A stretch of DNA of 64,000 bases from Ascaris suum (GCA_013433145.1 CM024168.1:11540184-11604183); one strand, 5' to 3'; positions 1 to 13,992 are shown, numbered from the stretch's first letter. Numbers and translations are program-made. Notes: generated by a model from the sequence alone, not told the origin.

Positions 1-3000
1 ATAGAAAGTGTGACGCCACTGTAATGATTCGAGCATGATATCGATATATGGCAATTCTTTGGTTCATATTACACTCAGTAACCAGCCTCATCATATTTCC
101 TACTTTCGCCCATTAAGAATGAATGAAATGTCTTTTTATAGATGCTTTTGTGAAGTGCGCAAAGAGCTAAATAAAAGAAAGAAGACCCTGAAATATAAAT
201 GCGAACCATCTTATGGCATTTCACGCATCTGAGACATTCACAGAAACTGCATCACAGTGGCAATGCTACGCACCGAATGCGGTCAGGCAAGCCTTAGCGA
301 TGTTTTGCTCATTGTGCTTCATTGGTGCGGAATGGTGTATTGTCAGCGGGATCAATTCATCGATACCGTGTTGAATGGCACTTTCGTGGGAGTGCGATCG
401 TGAAAAACTAAGTCTAGTATAATAACTGCTCATGCACATGTTGACTCCTCCTTCCCGTTTTCTATTAACGTCCCACTCAAATACGTGCAAACGACCCAAA
501 AGAAAGATGCGAGTTGCACCTAACTGACAGAAGAAACGCATAACTACAAAAGTCTACAGCAGTGAAAATTCAAGAGAGACTTAGCTTCGCTCTTTTGCAG
601 TCTTTGTTTTGCAATATTTATCGATAACTGGCAAAAACCTTATGCCGGTCGGGAACTGCCATATGTGCCATTCAATTTAATTACGCTGGGATAAGAAAGT
701 GAAAAAATGTTTGCTTTGCTGAGCTCGTCCAGTCTATGCGGAACGTTGAACGATCGAACGATTAAGGCTGCCGAAGTCAAGGAGAATTTTATTGATAGCA
801 AAGTAACTCGAATTTCAGAGTACCGAACGATGGCAAATGAATGCACCTAAAACTGTAGTTGATAAAACGTAGCTGAGCTATTAGCTCGAACTCTTCTCAT
901 TTCGTGGCAACCATAGTGCTCAGTTTGAGAAATATGAAGCAAGCCATTTTAAATTGCAAGTAAACCAGCACACTGAGAAAATCTCTCCATTTTATCTTAT
1001 AATTGCAAAAAACTTTTCTCTCGTCTCTGGAAACTGAATAGAATGTTGCCCCATACGAGGAATCTTTGGCTCTCCTATATGAGAGAGTATATAGAAGAAA
1101 TTTCCTCGAACTGTTTAAGAGGAAATAAAAGCATTTCTTTCTTCATGCTTCTTAACTCTATCTTCCAGAAGCGAACTGCATTGCTGATAGAAGAGAACTA
1201 CAGAGAATAGTGCACAGCTATTAGCCTAAGAGAGAAATTTGGTACTTGACCTAGTATGTGAATATTTTTATCAGCAAAGACAAAGTGCATATCTGATATG
1301 ATGTATTTCTATTCAAGAAAATTGGATGTAAGGAAACCGATCGCCGCACACATTCTTATCAGTGAGTGCTCATTTGCGAACGAAACATCGCATTTAAACA
1401 TAATGCTTGAAAAGTTTCGAGAATTGATGCGATCGGACTCAGCAAGTCTCAGCACTCCACTTTATTCCAATATTCTGCTGAACGTCTCTCATATTACGTG
1501 GCAGTGCTCAATTGCAACATCCCATTGTTCGCCTTGTCACAAAGATATGAATCAAATAAACAAGCGGAGAAGCGTGTCAGTGATGCTGCCACTATGCGGT
1601 CCTTACATCTCGCCCACCTGTGCAACCAGTTTTGAAATGTGAGAAAATGTGCACAGTGATGGTTTTGAATTGTAAACAATTCGACTGCTCATAGAAGATT
1701 TCGGTTGGCGTGAAATGCGTTCAGTTTTCTTGTCTCATATGTTTACAAGCTTTTTTCGACATTGATGCATCAAGATGATTTATGGGAAAATGGTTAAACA
1801 ATTATGCATATTACATTCTTCAATTTTCTTAGCTCTGGTATCAGTGCTTCGCAAGTTGAAACTACCAGACAGATAAACAGACACACATACATGCAACCCG
1901 GCACTGCGAAGGTAAACTTGCAGGAACGCATAGGAGTAGAAAAGTGCGTAAAATAGGCTGCTAGGATATGTGCTTTTGCAAGCTTGTATTTTTCGACAGA
2001 GCCTGAGAACAGAACACTCAGCTTCATAATCTGATGGCAAATAACGAAGCATGCACAATAATCTATGTGTACTCTATTGTAATCGCTCTCGACTTTGACC
2101 GACCAAACCGAAATTCGAGAAAGTTGGGTCATGCACAAAGGTGGCTCGTTCAGCGTACTATAGCACTTCACGTTGAAATATGCTTTTATTCAGTAATATG
2201 TGCTAAGGATCTCCACTCACCTTAGTATTTGATTACAGGTAATTTAAATATAAACGAAAAAAACCGCAATGAGCTGGAGAAGTCTTTCTTCAAAAATAAA
2301 TTCGCTTAAATTGCTAATGTGCCCGAAAAAAAAAAGAATAAAATCTTGACGAAAAGAACCATATCGTTCGAGCCGCTTTCGACTTTTCGAACAAAAGACA
2401 TGAAGTTGTTCGAACTCTTTGTAAACCGAGAAAGAATGACTTGTTTTAATCGCTTGAAGCTTTTTTGCGAAGAATTGAACGAAAGAGTGGCAGGGGATTA
2501 TGGGGAGGGGTTGGCAGCGGGACGCGAAAATCCGAACAACTAAGCGTCTTGCAGCAAAATATGCCCAACTTTCAACCTCGCACTCAAGCCCACCACAACA
2601 TTTAAGCCGATATTTGAGAACATTTCTGGAGAACTTCTGGCATTAAAACGGAGCAGTCTTCAGTTAGACAGACTTGCGATCAAGGGATATCTTCCTGTGC
2701 AAACAAAAGCAACTTTTCAACACTCGGGGGCGAAGGGGCGGATGGGGAAGTCCATGAGATCAGATATGCACTGCACTGCGCTGCATACTTTCCAATTTTC
2801 TCTTTTACTCTTGCTTTTAATTATCATTTACTCTCTGCAGTTTGCAATGTTGTCTCTGAAATCAGGCTGTACAATCCGTATTGTTCTTCAGCAGTTGCAT
2901 GGGTGGCGGAGGAAGGGGTGAGGGAGGTGAAGTCATCTGCAATGGAAAGTATAAAGTATGCGATAAAGTATGCACGAAAAAAACAGCAAACCAGTTGCCG

Positions 3001-6000
3001 AAATCGGTAACCGCTATAAACAAAATCACTCTACATGATCGAGTTGCGTTCAGCTCATAGTTGCAAACATTTCAGAACTACCGGCGTGGTTCAGCAAAAG
3101 GGATGAAAAGTTACTTAAGTAACAGCGCCAGTTTTGCTCGAAAAAGTAAACAGTTTTTTAAACTTGGGAAAGCTTATATTGAAAAAGGAAGGAAATATTG
3201 ATAAAACGTCTCATTGTGCCCTTTTTTTTTCTTCTTTAACACCATCCAAACGAAAAACTCCTCCGACTTTTCTTCTTGCAGTCTTTTACTGTTTGCAGAT
3301 GAGGATGTAAGCAATAAAACAGTTGATTTTTTCGAAAACGAGGATTTCCAACAAGTGAAAGCTGTTTTCGATGATGATGAAGTTTCGAGAAACTCAACGA
3401 TGAAGACAGAGGTTCTCAAAAATTTCGATCTGCTCAAGCATATCAGGATATTATCCGCTCAGTTCCTATGTGAATTCACTTGGAAGATGGCGTGAAATCA
3501 TCGAAATGAAAGCGTTCACTGCGTTCTGAGTCATTGCCAATGTAAAGCGCAAAACTGCACGTCCTCACAAACGGTTCCATTCTCTATTACTGCAATTGCG
3601 AGCATAATTGGCATCATTCTCTCCCAAATGGATAAGTGTTGCGTTTCGTTTGATTAAAAAATCTCTTGCAATCACTTCACAAACCATTATTGTAAGGCGC
3701 TCTAATTGCATTTATTGAAGTTCTCTAAGATTTCTATTGCTCGGTGCAAAAATAAATATGAAATCAGTTCGAATTTGTGATGGTATCATTGTTCGCTTAT
3801 GTGTTTAATCGTAACAAACATGAGAGAATCCTCTGTAAGGTTACATAAAATGAGACAGCTATTTGCAAGCGAACGATCGACTGTGATGCCTCAGCTACCA
3901 TAAAGCAATAAACGCCCACCTGCATTACTATCACCACTAAATCCATAATCCTCGAACTCCTCGTCCTCCCCTCCTCCAAGAAATCAGTTCGACTTGCCAA
4001 ATTCTGTGATTAGCAAAGCATGCAAAAGAGAGCAAAGTAACATGGACACAGATGATCAAAACAGATGATTTTTGCCTTCCCTTCATACCTTACTGAGAGC
4101 CTTCTCCTCCTTTTTGTAAGCGGTCCAGACAGAGCTTTTCTGGCAAACGAAAGTTTGCGCTTATATCTCTCCCTCTTCTTTGCTCCGTTGCAGGTTTTTT
4201 TCAATATCCCTCTCAAAAAATTCTCAGTAAGAAGAAGATTTCGAATAATCGTCACCTGTTTATTGGTGGGTTCTGTAATCTGCGCAATTGTGTTTTCCTT
4301 TAAATCCATCCTATTTCTCTAAGCATTCGTGAACAGCATTAGCGATAATAATGGAGATAATTCTCATCTCTTCGACGTGTTTGCACCGATGTCATAGTGT
4401 TAGAGAATATAAACCTTGTTAAATGACTGAAAAAAAATTTGATGAGAATGAGGACTTATGAAACCTCGCAATCAGCCACTTTTATCGCTCTAGCTTACAG
4501 CAATAGAGTCATCACTTCATTATTCTGCTCAACTAGAAAGCATTACACTAGTGACTGTTGCTCTTGGCTGTATTCCTCGCCAAAACGCATGGCTTGCTTT
4601 CGCGCTAACACATAGCACATATAGGAAGTGTGTGGCAAGAATCAGAATGCACCTACTGGCAGTGCCAGTGGGTCGATGATGTTAAGTACAGATATCACGT
4701 CTTTTATACGACTCATATGAAGCTTTATAAGGAAGTTTTAATATTCAAGGCGAGTCAGAGAAACGTGCTTTATAAATCGGCATTTTTAGCAATGAAACGA
4801 ACATAGCGTCAACAGCATTCATTGTACGAAAAAATAAGAGATGCATCAATAATTATGGATACCATCAAAGAAACGCTAACAATTCATGGAATATATTGGA
4901 TAAATGCATCTAACCATTCCTTCAATTCTCGTCCTGTTTTTAGATGATTAGCAGTATACTGTTCTGTGGCCAGATCACTATTCGTAGGAGCAGAGAGTGC
5001 AGAATATTGCGATAAAGGCTGAGAAGCGTAAGGGAGTGCTTGCTACGATTGCGCTGTCGCATCTCAGCCGCCTCACCTGCCACCTTCACAGGCAGCAAAA
5101 AAACTAAAATCGACTGCCCATACAATGTGCTTTGCAAAATCTGAGCTTCTTTGTGGCCTCAATGATGTTGAATTAACGTTAAATGAATGCATGCATCGAT
5201 ACAGATATTTTCATTAATGCATATTGCTACTTTCAACGTTCATGGACAGCGACAGAAATACTTCATGAGGCCAATTTAGTTTACATTACAATCATCGATG
5301 TTCATAGACCTAGTAGTTTACGGTTTAAGACAGCCACACAAGCAAACACATGCACACACCATGCGCACATCACGTACGTGATATTGCCAAAATGCGCTTT
5401 GCGTATCAACTTTACAAGTACGCGTAGAAAGCTCTAAAAAATTTATCAAAAATGATTGCAAAGAGATTACATGATTGCACCGATTCATTATCTGCAACTT
5501 GAAACAAAAGTTCGTACAGTACAAATCGCTTCTTGCATGCCAGAATCAAATAAAACCACGAAAGAAACAACTGCTACGAACAGAATCAAAAATAAACAGC
5601 TGGTACGATTCAAATTGAAACCACAAATCAGGAACAAATACAGCTCGGATGGTAACTGATTTCCACTTTCATTCACGCCAGGCGGTTGCACGAATTACAG
5701 TGTGGCAATACCTTCATCTCAGCCGTCCTTGTATCCTGTATAATCTTTGACGCTGCCTGTTTTTTTCTATCTTGCAGATAAAAAATGAAAGACCGGCTGG
5801 TTAAAGATGTGCGAACAGTGTTGGAGAACTCAAAGCGTCTATAATGTGTAAATGTTGGCATAAAAGGTCGCCATCTATAAATCAAATAAACAATGCAATT
5901 CTTGCTTCAGTGTCTCCTCTGGATATTATGCATGCGACATGTAGACTTACGAGACATACGAGACGCTGCAGTGATGCGCCTTGGGAACGCAGATTTAGTA

Positions 6001-9000
6001 AAACGGTATAAAAGATTCTCATGAAAGAGTTTAAAGACAGAAATTTGATTACATGGAGGAAACGACCGCCACTACGATCTGACAGTACTTTGTGAAATAT
6101 GACAGCCATAAGCGCCACATTTCCCGCTAATTCAACGACTGCGTTGCGCGAGTTGCTCATAGTCACATCGTTGCGTTAAACCGGTGGTCAACTTCAACCG
6201 ACACTATAATTGGTGATCCGGAATGGAACAGTCGTGTTGGCTGTATTCATCGAATACGTTGCAAGTGGTGTCTAATAGCCCATTATTGTGCATTCATTTA
6301 GTCGCCAAATGTAACGGAAAACCACACCGATAGAGAACAAATAAGTAGCACCAGTAGAGACGTTTTGGAGGAAATGGCTTAGGTGGCATAAGATGGCGAC
6401 ACCAAAAACAGATGAAAAGACATCGTATTCTAAATCTAGCTAACAACGCAACAACAAATGACAGTGGGATTTAAGGACAGAGTGGAATCGGCCGCGCTCA
6501 CCAATCTTGCAGGAGAAAATCCTTTGTTTCTCTGCTGCAAGTCCTCGCAACCCAACCAATGTTTCTTCCATTATATTCATGCCAAGCTTGCAAACGCAGG
6601 ATTAGGTGTTGAACTTACTCCTATCACAATTCAGCGGTTGGAGGAGTGGTGGTTTCAGCAACACCAACAACTGTCATGGCGAAGTTGGTTGAATGTGAAA
6701 GGCAGCTTGCTTTGTTTAACCTAGAAGGCTTGATGGATGCAATTAGGTGGGTGCGTCGGATGATTTTGGCAAAAACTAGGCCGTTTACTTGGGACTTTTG
6801 TCGCCGATTAGTTGCGCATGAGAATGCATGTTGGGATCGGTTGATCGTCTTTCCAATAATAATACGATAATCGGAAGTGCTTTATTTGAGCGCAACAGCA
6901 CTTATTTATCAACTTTGCTGGCAGACCTTTGAATCTGCTTCTTGCATAACAGGCGCAGTGATAGAGCTGTTGATGTGACTGTCGTAATTCAAGCATCACA
7001 GGAGTTATATACTGGCAGCACGCTGCAGTAATATGCCAACAATTACATAAGAAGCATTCGCATGTCGAGCTTTTCCGAGCGAGATGCGGAGAGGACGATC
7101 GAAGCTTTGAAGCATCAGTGGTAGTAAGAATGAAATTTCGGAGGTGTAGTGTTTTCGCTCAGATGCGAGGGAAGGACTTATTTGAAAAAAGACGGGAAAG
7201 AGGGAAGCGGTTTTGTAGAAGCCCTATTGAAAAAAACGGATGCATCAATCCGACATTATAGTGCACGTTAAGGAGGTGAGCCGTTGTTTCTTCCTTTCAC
7301 CTCGTTGCAAATGTCTGACAGGCAGATGTATAACTTCAAATGCCTATGCTGAAAGTATCATGGCAATGAGATGCTCTGTACGATGGCGAGAGATTTTTTA
7401 TCTGTTTCGGTGACAGCACTGGCTTAAGCATTAGTTGATGAGGACGAGCGGTGGGAGATGGAGAGTAGAAGCTGCTCGGGCGCTGATAACCTTCAGAGGT
7501 TTGTTGATGGAGGTAATCGCAAATTCTAGTCATGGCGCAAGAAGGCATTCATCTCTCCGTCTTTTATTGCCTCGTGCAATGCAGCGCACGTATTTTTAAA
7601 CATGAGAATATCCTAATGCTATTTACGAAATAGTACTGGAGAGCAATGAAACACTCAGCGATTTAGACACTTAAAGTAGTTATTGACCAACAGATGGAGA
7701 TGCTTTCCCGTGGGAAAAAAAAACTGCTGTTCATTGACTATCAAGTCAAGAAGCCATCGCTTTGCTTCCCTTTCCAACTCTTTCCCCCCTTTTTTTGAGA
7801 AGGTCATTTAACTGGAAAATTGCTCGTAAAGATTTAAGAAAATCTCTAAGATACAAATCTATAAGAGCGCAGTGGTCAGAGCAGAAGAACTGGACACGGC
7901 TCGGAAGGAGTGATGTAAAAATGTCGCTAAACGCTAATTTTGCTTGCGAAGTGCATCAGCGCCTAGACGTGCTTGCATTGTTAGTGTGGAATGAGCCTTT
8001 AATGAGAGAGCTCTCTGACATTTAAACTGAGCGGTGCGCTGGAAATGATTGATGCGCAGACGCAAAGCAATGTACGCATCATAGACCATATTGCAATGCC
8101 CAAAATGCGCAAATATTAACACATCAAGTGCTGCTCATTGGTGGCTGAGCAGTTGCAAGAATTTAGTGTTTTAAATGAACTCCGGATTCTTAAACCTAAA
8201 ATACCGTACTATCATGAATAGAAGATTACTCTTGATAAATGATAATTTGAATATAAAATCGACCTCAAGACATAAGAAGAATAGAAGTGCATCGTTGAAT
8301 GGCACTTCCTTCAGAAATAGGACGAAACAGAGTGCTCACGAACGTGATATCGCCGCAGATTGTTGATATTCATAGGTCTGCACTTAACACCATCAGATTT
8401 TTTTCAGTGCTTAGAAGCAGTGTAAAAATTCGCCGATGTCAAAGCAAGTAAATGTCCCCATCATTCTGTTCGCCTGCTTGCACCAGCAACGATGAAATTT
8501 CATAGCCACAGCGGGTTTCATAGACTGTTCGCCATCTCACAAATTTCTACTGAAAGTGTTTGTTGCTCTCGTTAGCGATCAGATGCGGCTTCTAGGTAGC
8601 AATTTGAACAACCGTCTGGTCATGCCGAATGGCCTATGGCAAGCTATTTGACGGTCTTTTCGGATTTCACACGTCAATCGGTTTAATGAGTGCGGTCTTG
8701 TCAGACTGCCATTTTAACCTGCCCGGTACTTATTACTGTTTACTTCCCGCTTCTTCTAGCATTCATAAAAACTGGCAAGCTTTTTTTTTCAAGTTAGCAG
8801 TCAGCATATAGCTATCCATATGCGTTGTACATAAAGGCACATCTTCACACATTTCAGTTTTGCCAGATAACGTTTTTTGTATATAAAAAGGGAAATGCAT
8901 ACTTCGAGCCATTTCAATTCATTTCCTGCAATTTGCCTATGTGTTTTGAAGAATGGAGAAAGTAGAAAGGTAGTGCCATTTATGACGTCTACATCAATAT

Positions 9001-9251
9001 CGCCCACTCTTTCATCACCTCCTAATCCCACAATGTTCCTCTCGTTTCTCATCTACGAACGGTCCTGATCAAGCTTACCGATACTACTGAATATTACTGT
9101 TAGTATATATTTGGAAGGATATGCAAAATTCACCAAGCTATAACTCCAAAGTGATTGAACACATGACACAGTGACGGAAACATCACTCAGTGATCGTTTC
9201 ATCATCCCGTGCTCTTCACCTTAAAACTTAAAAGGCGTCGAACTCATCATC
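1..9251. other. Gene-poor region, no firmly supported gene
   Basis: Both strands contain only short open frames of the length expected by chance at this base composition. Frames that drew attention were a plus-strand frame at about 3280-3495 with a possible acceptor before it, a plus-strand frame at 4065-4322 ending in a hydrophobic segment, and a minus-strand frame at 5952-6166 that meets a GTAAGT donor-like site. None shows a recognised domain. Poly-purine and poly-pyrimidine runs and A-rich runs are scattered through the region. One short exception at 6725-6870 is listed separately. Most of this stretch is read as intergenic sequence or introns of genes I cannot resolve. Confidence 0.5.
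6725..6870 (+). CDS. Possible last exon resembling the end of a dual-specificity phosphatase
   Basis: An acceptor-like CCTAG is followed by 48 codons that end in TAA. The encoded pattern (GLMDAIRWVRRM, then FCRRLVAHENACW) resembles the helix and tail that follow the catalytic loop in dual-specificity protein phosphatases, where an 'A-x-x-x-V-R' helix leads into 'F-x-x-Q-L-x-x-Y-E'. The catalytic HCxxxxxR exon was not found upstream, so this may be a gene relic, the end of a gene I cannot trace, or a chance resemblance. The same frame stays open upstream across the acceptor, so the exon border is uncertain. Family knowledge supports only the general pattern; the call is weak. Confidence 0.25.
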
Positions 9252-10689
9252 ATGTCAGCAAGTGAAATCGTCACCGTTCTGAAGACCTTTGCAAAGCTAC
9301 AGATCTTTCGTTTGAAGGGGACGTTTGACCAAGCCGCGAACAAAATAGTGAATGGTGAGTGAATTGCGCTGCGTGGATCAGAATGGACGATGGAGGTGGT
9401 GAACGGAAAAAATCGCAAAAAATGAAGAAAAAACACAAATTCAGGGACGTATGAAGTGGGATAAAATATGTGCGGTAAATGTTAAGTGAATAAGATTGAA
9501 CAGTTGCCTGAAAATTATTTCTACTCTAAGCATTGGTATTTTCTTGCTGATCACACGTGAGCCTTGCCGCAGCTAGCATGCGTTACCGGAAGATATCATG
9601 GAACAACATGAGATAAACTCACATTAGACAATGAGATATATGCGAGTCTGCTCGTAGAAATATATTGCCGCCAACAACTTATCTCAGATAGTTATTTCAA
9701 AAGAAGACCCACTATTGAGCAGTGATGTTCAAACTTAATCCATGGACATTTCAGACACTTTAAGCATTAAATGTCTTCGGAAATATTATGACGATAAGTC
9801 TCTCGAAATCTCTCGCCAAAATTTACATGCCGAGATTCATTGTCTATCTCTCACAGAAAGTTTTGATTAACTCGTCCAGCCGAGAAACTGACCTTTTTAG
9901 CTCTGAGCGGAATCGTTACAGCAGTGTCTGCAGTCAGGTTGACGAACATTACATAACAAATCATTTATGTTATGTTCAATGAGAAAATGACTATACGGCT
10001 TCTCCGAAAGGAAGCTTTGCAACACTTATGAGGTATTTGGATGCTTACGCGTAATTCTTCAATTACAGAAGTAAACCTTCGTATGGCAGATTAAAACGGG
10101 TTTCCGCCTGCGAATGTGATTTCAATCGATTTTGCATTTGCATTGTTAGGCGTTGCATTAGTGCGATTTTTGTATACGTGCAGTCAGCGGATGTGACTGC
10201 TGAAACTGCAAGTGCATGTTCTGCCGGCCTCTCTGCCACGACTCCTCACTTCTTTCTTGAAAGGCGAATATTCGAAAAACGAAAGAGACTTTTCTGAACT
10301 CCAGATAGACGAGAGTAGAAGTTAAGGCAGCATCTAAGAAGATAAGTTATTATCTTTTCCACAGTTCCTATGAATAGGAGAGAAATTGTTTTGTGTGCAA
10401 CCTCTCGCCAGCAAATTATACTCACAATTGCACTGCAGGTTTCTTAAGTGAGGAAAAATACATAGACACACCAATAACACTCTTCTCAAACAGGAAACAT
10501 GAACGCAATGTCATTCCTGCTGGTTTCGGGACATCCGCTTTCCGCTTGATGACATGCATCCCGTTCGATGAGAACGAGTTTGCTTCGTTGGTTCAGCAAC
10601 CGGATCCCACCGCCTATTATTTTTCCCGAGTTCCAAACGAGACATATCTTATCGAGCCTATAATATGCCTCAGCGACGCGCGCGAATGA
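9252..10689 (+). CDS. Possible small two-exon gene, unknown function (about 117 aa)
   Basis: Exon 1 runs 9252-9354, starting MSASEIVTVLKTFAKL and ending in a near-ideal donor (ATG|GTGAGT). Exon 2 runs 10439-10689; it follows a TTGCACTGCAG acceptor, completes the split Gly codon in phase, and stops at TGA (10687-10689). The joined protein would be about 117 residues, basic in the first half and acidic in the second (IPFDENEFASL), ending in EPIICLSDARE. Two potential N-glycosylation-type NxT/S sites occur upstream of and within exon 2, but no signal peptide or membrane segment is evident. I do not recognise the family. The intron is 1084 bases. Strengths are both canonical splice sites and matching phase. 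Weaknesses are short length and no homology evidence. Exon 2 could also extend upstream as part of another transcript. Confidence 0.4.
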
Positions 10690-13600
10690 AGATCATATGT
10701 GGTCTTACGAAATACCACATTCCGGCATGTTCGATAGGAAATGAGCAAAAGAACTTCGAACATCTTAGAGAAAACATAAATCCCCAGGAATCTCTAAATC
10801 GACGCTTTGCAAAAGAAGAGATAGGAGGGACGGAGCTTCTTTCAATATTCCACCCTTCTTCTCTCAGCATACCAGTTTTTTGCTGCTCATCTGCATACAA
10901 CGAACTTTGCATCATAATTCAGAAAGTTTCTAATGCTGTATCTTGCTGACGAACGAATTACTGACGCAAAACGATGTAAGAAAAGAACAGAATTTGTCAG
11001 CTGAACAAACCCCGAAGTCTTTTCGCAGCATGTCCCGAATGCTTTCCTCTAATCAAAAGTTAAGACTCGACCACTACCATAGCAAAGTAACAAATTTTTG
11101 CTTTTCTCTCGCATTTTGTTACTTTCCTCAGCAAGCTATAATAATCTACTAGGAATCAACTAAGCATTGGAAACTTCAGAGCGTAATATATACTTCACGA
11201 AAGTTATTACGGGATCGGGCTCTCAGTAAAATGTAACGAGCAGTTCAAGAGAAAAGACATGTCTCTTAAGGAGTCATAGGGCTAGCATAGAAACCACCTA
11301 ACGTACTTAATGTGCAACAAAATATCTAAAGAGGGAAAAGCACTGTGAGATCTTTTCGGCAGTCCATGCCAAAACATGCGAGTTAGCTGCCTCTAGCCCA
11401 TGCCTAGGACCCGTATAAAAAAGTATAAAAGTGGACTTAGAGTGATGAACTTATAAGAATCGATAAATAAAATTTGCTGCTTCCGGTGATAATCTGTTGG
11501 GAGGGAAATCACATTCACTGCAGCGGTAGTGAAGTTCCCTTCAGAATGACGTTCTCGAGCTGTTTGCTATATGTAAGGCAACAAGAGGCGCATAACAGCT
11601 CATAATGTAACAACTAGAAAACGAAGTACGACAAATTCCTGCGTGAAAATGAAATAAGTTTTCATCGCCCGACCGCTACGATTGCATAGAGTTTTATTCT
11701 CAACTAAACTTTCATTTACTTTACTGTCAATACTAAAGCACTGCTAGCCGAATTACACAACTCTTATTGCATTCGAATAATAACGTTAGCATGAATCTCC
11801 ATAAAGATGGAGCGAACTACGACGGTCACTACCAGGATAAATTTGAAGTTAATTACAACTTACTCCGTCCATCAAAAGTGCATATAACTTCCGGTGCGAG
11901 TTGAATAACTAGGGTATATTTGAAACCCGCTGACAGCATATGGCTACAATCAGTATATCAGCATAAGTTATAAAAATTGCTTGGTTCCCGAAAAAAGATG
12001 ATTTCCAGCATGCTTTTTCTAATCTCAGCACACCCTTGAGATGGCTTTTTGGCGAGCTATGATGGGTAAGGACACCAACTGTGGGAGAATATTAAACACT
12101 GATGTTAACATTAGCTGGCGTAAGATTAGCCGGAATTGTTATGTTGTGTTGGTATGTTGCAGTTTTTTAAACTGAATTGATGCCAAAACGAAATAACCGT
12201 AAATTACTGTGGCTCACTTTGTCCCAAAGACGATTTTTTCCGATTCTTTCATTTTAATTGAAATCCACATATATTCGACTGATTGGAACTATCAAACGCC
12301 AGATCGACAAAACTGAACACCCGACACCACTTACTTTTTGCCTTCAATTGAAACTGAAGCTTTAACGTCGTCAAAGCCCTAAGTTATCAATTATTCGCAC
12401 CTTAAAGATGGAAATCTCGATCTGTTTAGCACATTTCGTTGCGTATGAGTGGTCGAGTTCCATTAAATTCGGCTAAATGCCTTAGTTCACGAGAGGTCCC
12501 GTCAGCGATAGACACCTGCACGAATGGGAGCATTGATTTTACTTGCAATTTACCATTCTTTGGAATGAACAACTTTAAACAGAACGTGAAGAATTGTTGC
12601 GAACTTATGCTCTAACAGTGGAGGAAGAAATCTGTTCTCTTCACATGAGGTGGGAGTGGAAGAAGTTAAGTAAGCATTAAAACAAATATCAGCATGAAAG
12701 CAGACTGCCAAAAATCAGTGCTTATTTCAAAAAGAACGCTATACAGTATCCAGAGCAAGCATGAAATAAGAGATTGCAGTGTATCGTGACTGAGCTGGGT
12801 GTCACGAAAGAAAATTCCGGCTAAACAGCAGTATCTCCTCGAAGAAAATAAGCAACAAATTTACTTAGAATGCAGGAAGCAGCTCGGCAATGCATTGATT
12901 TAGTTTGCAGCAAAGGCAAATAAACGAAGCGTGGCCATAAGCTGGATAGCATCTAGCTCAATGAAAGCAAGTAGGCACATGAGATACCTTTCATTGCAAA
13001 CTACAGCGAAACATCTGAGTGAAACTTTCGAATTCTATGAGCTGTTTACTACTGCAGTGCCTTCTAGGCCTCTGAACGCCGGTGACTTTATGTAGAGATA
13101 ATCTTTCGAAACCGTCAAAGATAAAACTTCTTTCCCACGTTTCCTCTCACCCGACTAAAATTTCGACAATCAAAAACAGGGAGAGGTGACGAAACGAGTG
13201 CCGTATTCGCTTTGCCAATCGTCTATTTCCCCTCCAATCTCCTAAAGATGAAAACTATTTCAAGCCATAAAGCGAAGCTAACAGGGAGACAGCAATACTG
13301 GTCGGGAACGACACAACAGAACAAGCGCATCAATAATTAGTACATCAGTCATTGTTCAATGCAATGCATGAGGGTGACGATCGAGTCAATCTGTTGTCGT
13401 AACTAGCCCTCGTCGTCGCTATGAATGGACAATGAGTGACACCTCAGAAACAAGATGACTCGTAGAGGAATCCCACGATTGGACAGTCTCCTCAAAATCT
13501 GACGGGTCCTCGCAAGAAATAACTCTCTTGATCTTTAACTGCATCTCGATATAGTATTGCCGGTTTTCTTCAGAACTAAGAAAAGTCCCTCAAAGTCATT

Positions 13601-13722
13601 CATATTTAAGAGCAAAACTTTAAACTCAGTAAGTATTGGAAGGCTAATCTCACACAGCATCAAAAGACTGCAAAAAGGGTCACTGTGGTTAGACAATAGG
13701 TTAACGTGTTGAGATATTTATT
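10690..13722. other. Intergenic, no gene seen
   Basis: After the stop at 10689 there are only small overlapping frames to about 11150. From 11150 to 13720 no reading frame of 60 codons exists on either strand. I see no tandem repeats, inverted repeats of note or RNA gene signatures here. AATAAA-like hexamers occur (for example near 11464), as expected in AT-rich sequence. Confidence 0.6.
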
Positions 13723-13992
13723 TTAGATTCCAGGGCGGTAGTATGGAGTGGCAGGACGCGACCATGGGATGGTGAAAACGATAGAGGCCATCCCAGTGGA
13801 GGAACCCTTTTTTGTTGCTAACTTCTCGCATGATGTGATAAAATCATCGTCATTGATACTTACATCGACTAGCAATTCACTCGATCGTGCCTCTACGAGA
13901 GTTAAAGGTCCTGAAGTGGCCTTTAGGACCACCGCGTTAATTTGCGTCTTTGAGATGGCTAGAGCGATCGCGGTGCTAACAAATGAGCTCAT
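13723..13992 (-). CDS. Possible small minus-strand protein or terminal exon (89 aa), unknown function
   Basis: The frame starts at an ATG at 13992 and stops with TAA at 13725-13723. An AATAAA polyadenylation-type hexamer overlaps the sequence just after the stop on this strand. A TTTTGCAAACCAG acceptor-like sequence lies just upstream of the start (about 14004), so the block may be the last exon of a longer gene, with the frame continuing through it. The protein begins MSSFVSTAIALAISKTQ, then has an acidic middle (SINDDDFITSCEKLATKK) and a Pro/Tyr-rich tail (RPATPYYRPGI). No domain is recognised. The plus strand across the same bases is also open for 109 codons, so strand assignment rests on the polyadenylation hexamer and acceptor. 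Confidence 0.35.
   Translation of the reverse strand: MSSFVSTAIALAISKTQINAVVLKATSGPLTLVEARSSELLVDVSINDDDFITSCEKLATKKGSSTGMASIVFTIPWSRPATPYYRPGI

Noticed and set aside
1298..1642. 114-codon plus-strand open frame
   Set aside because: No recognisable domain, no splice or polyadenylation context, overlapped by a minus-strand frame of similar quality; length is expected by chance in 64 kb.
4010..4322. Opposing open frames on both strands, one with a hydrophobic C-terminus
   Set aside because: Neither has a recognised domain or a clear gene structure; the hydrophobic end follows from a T-rich stretch.
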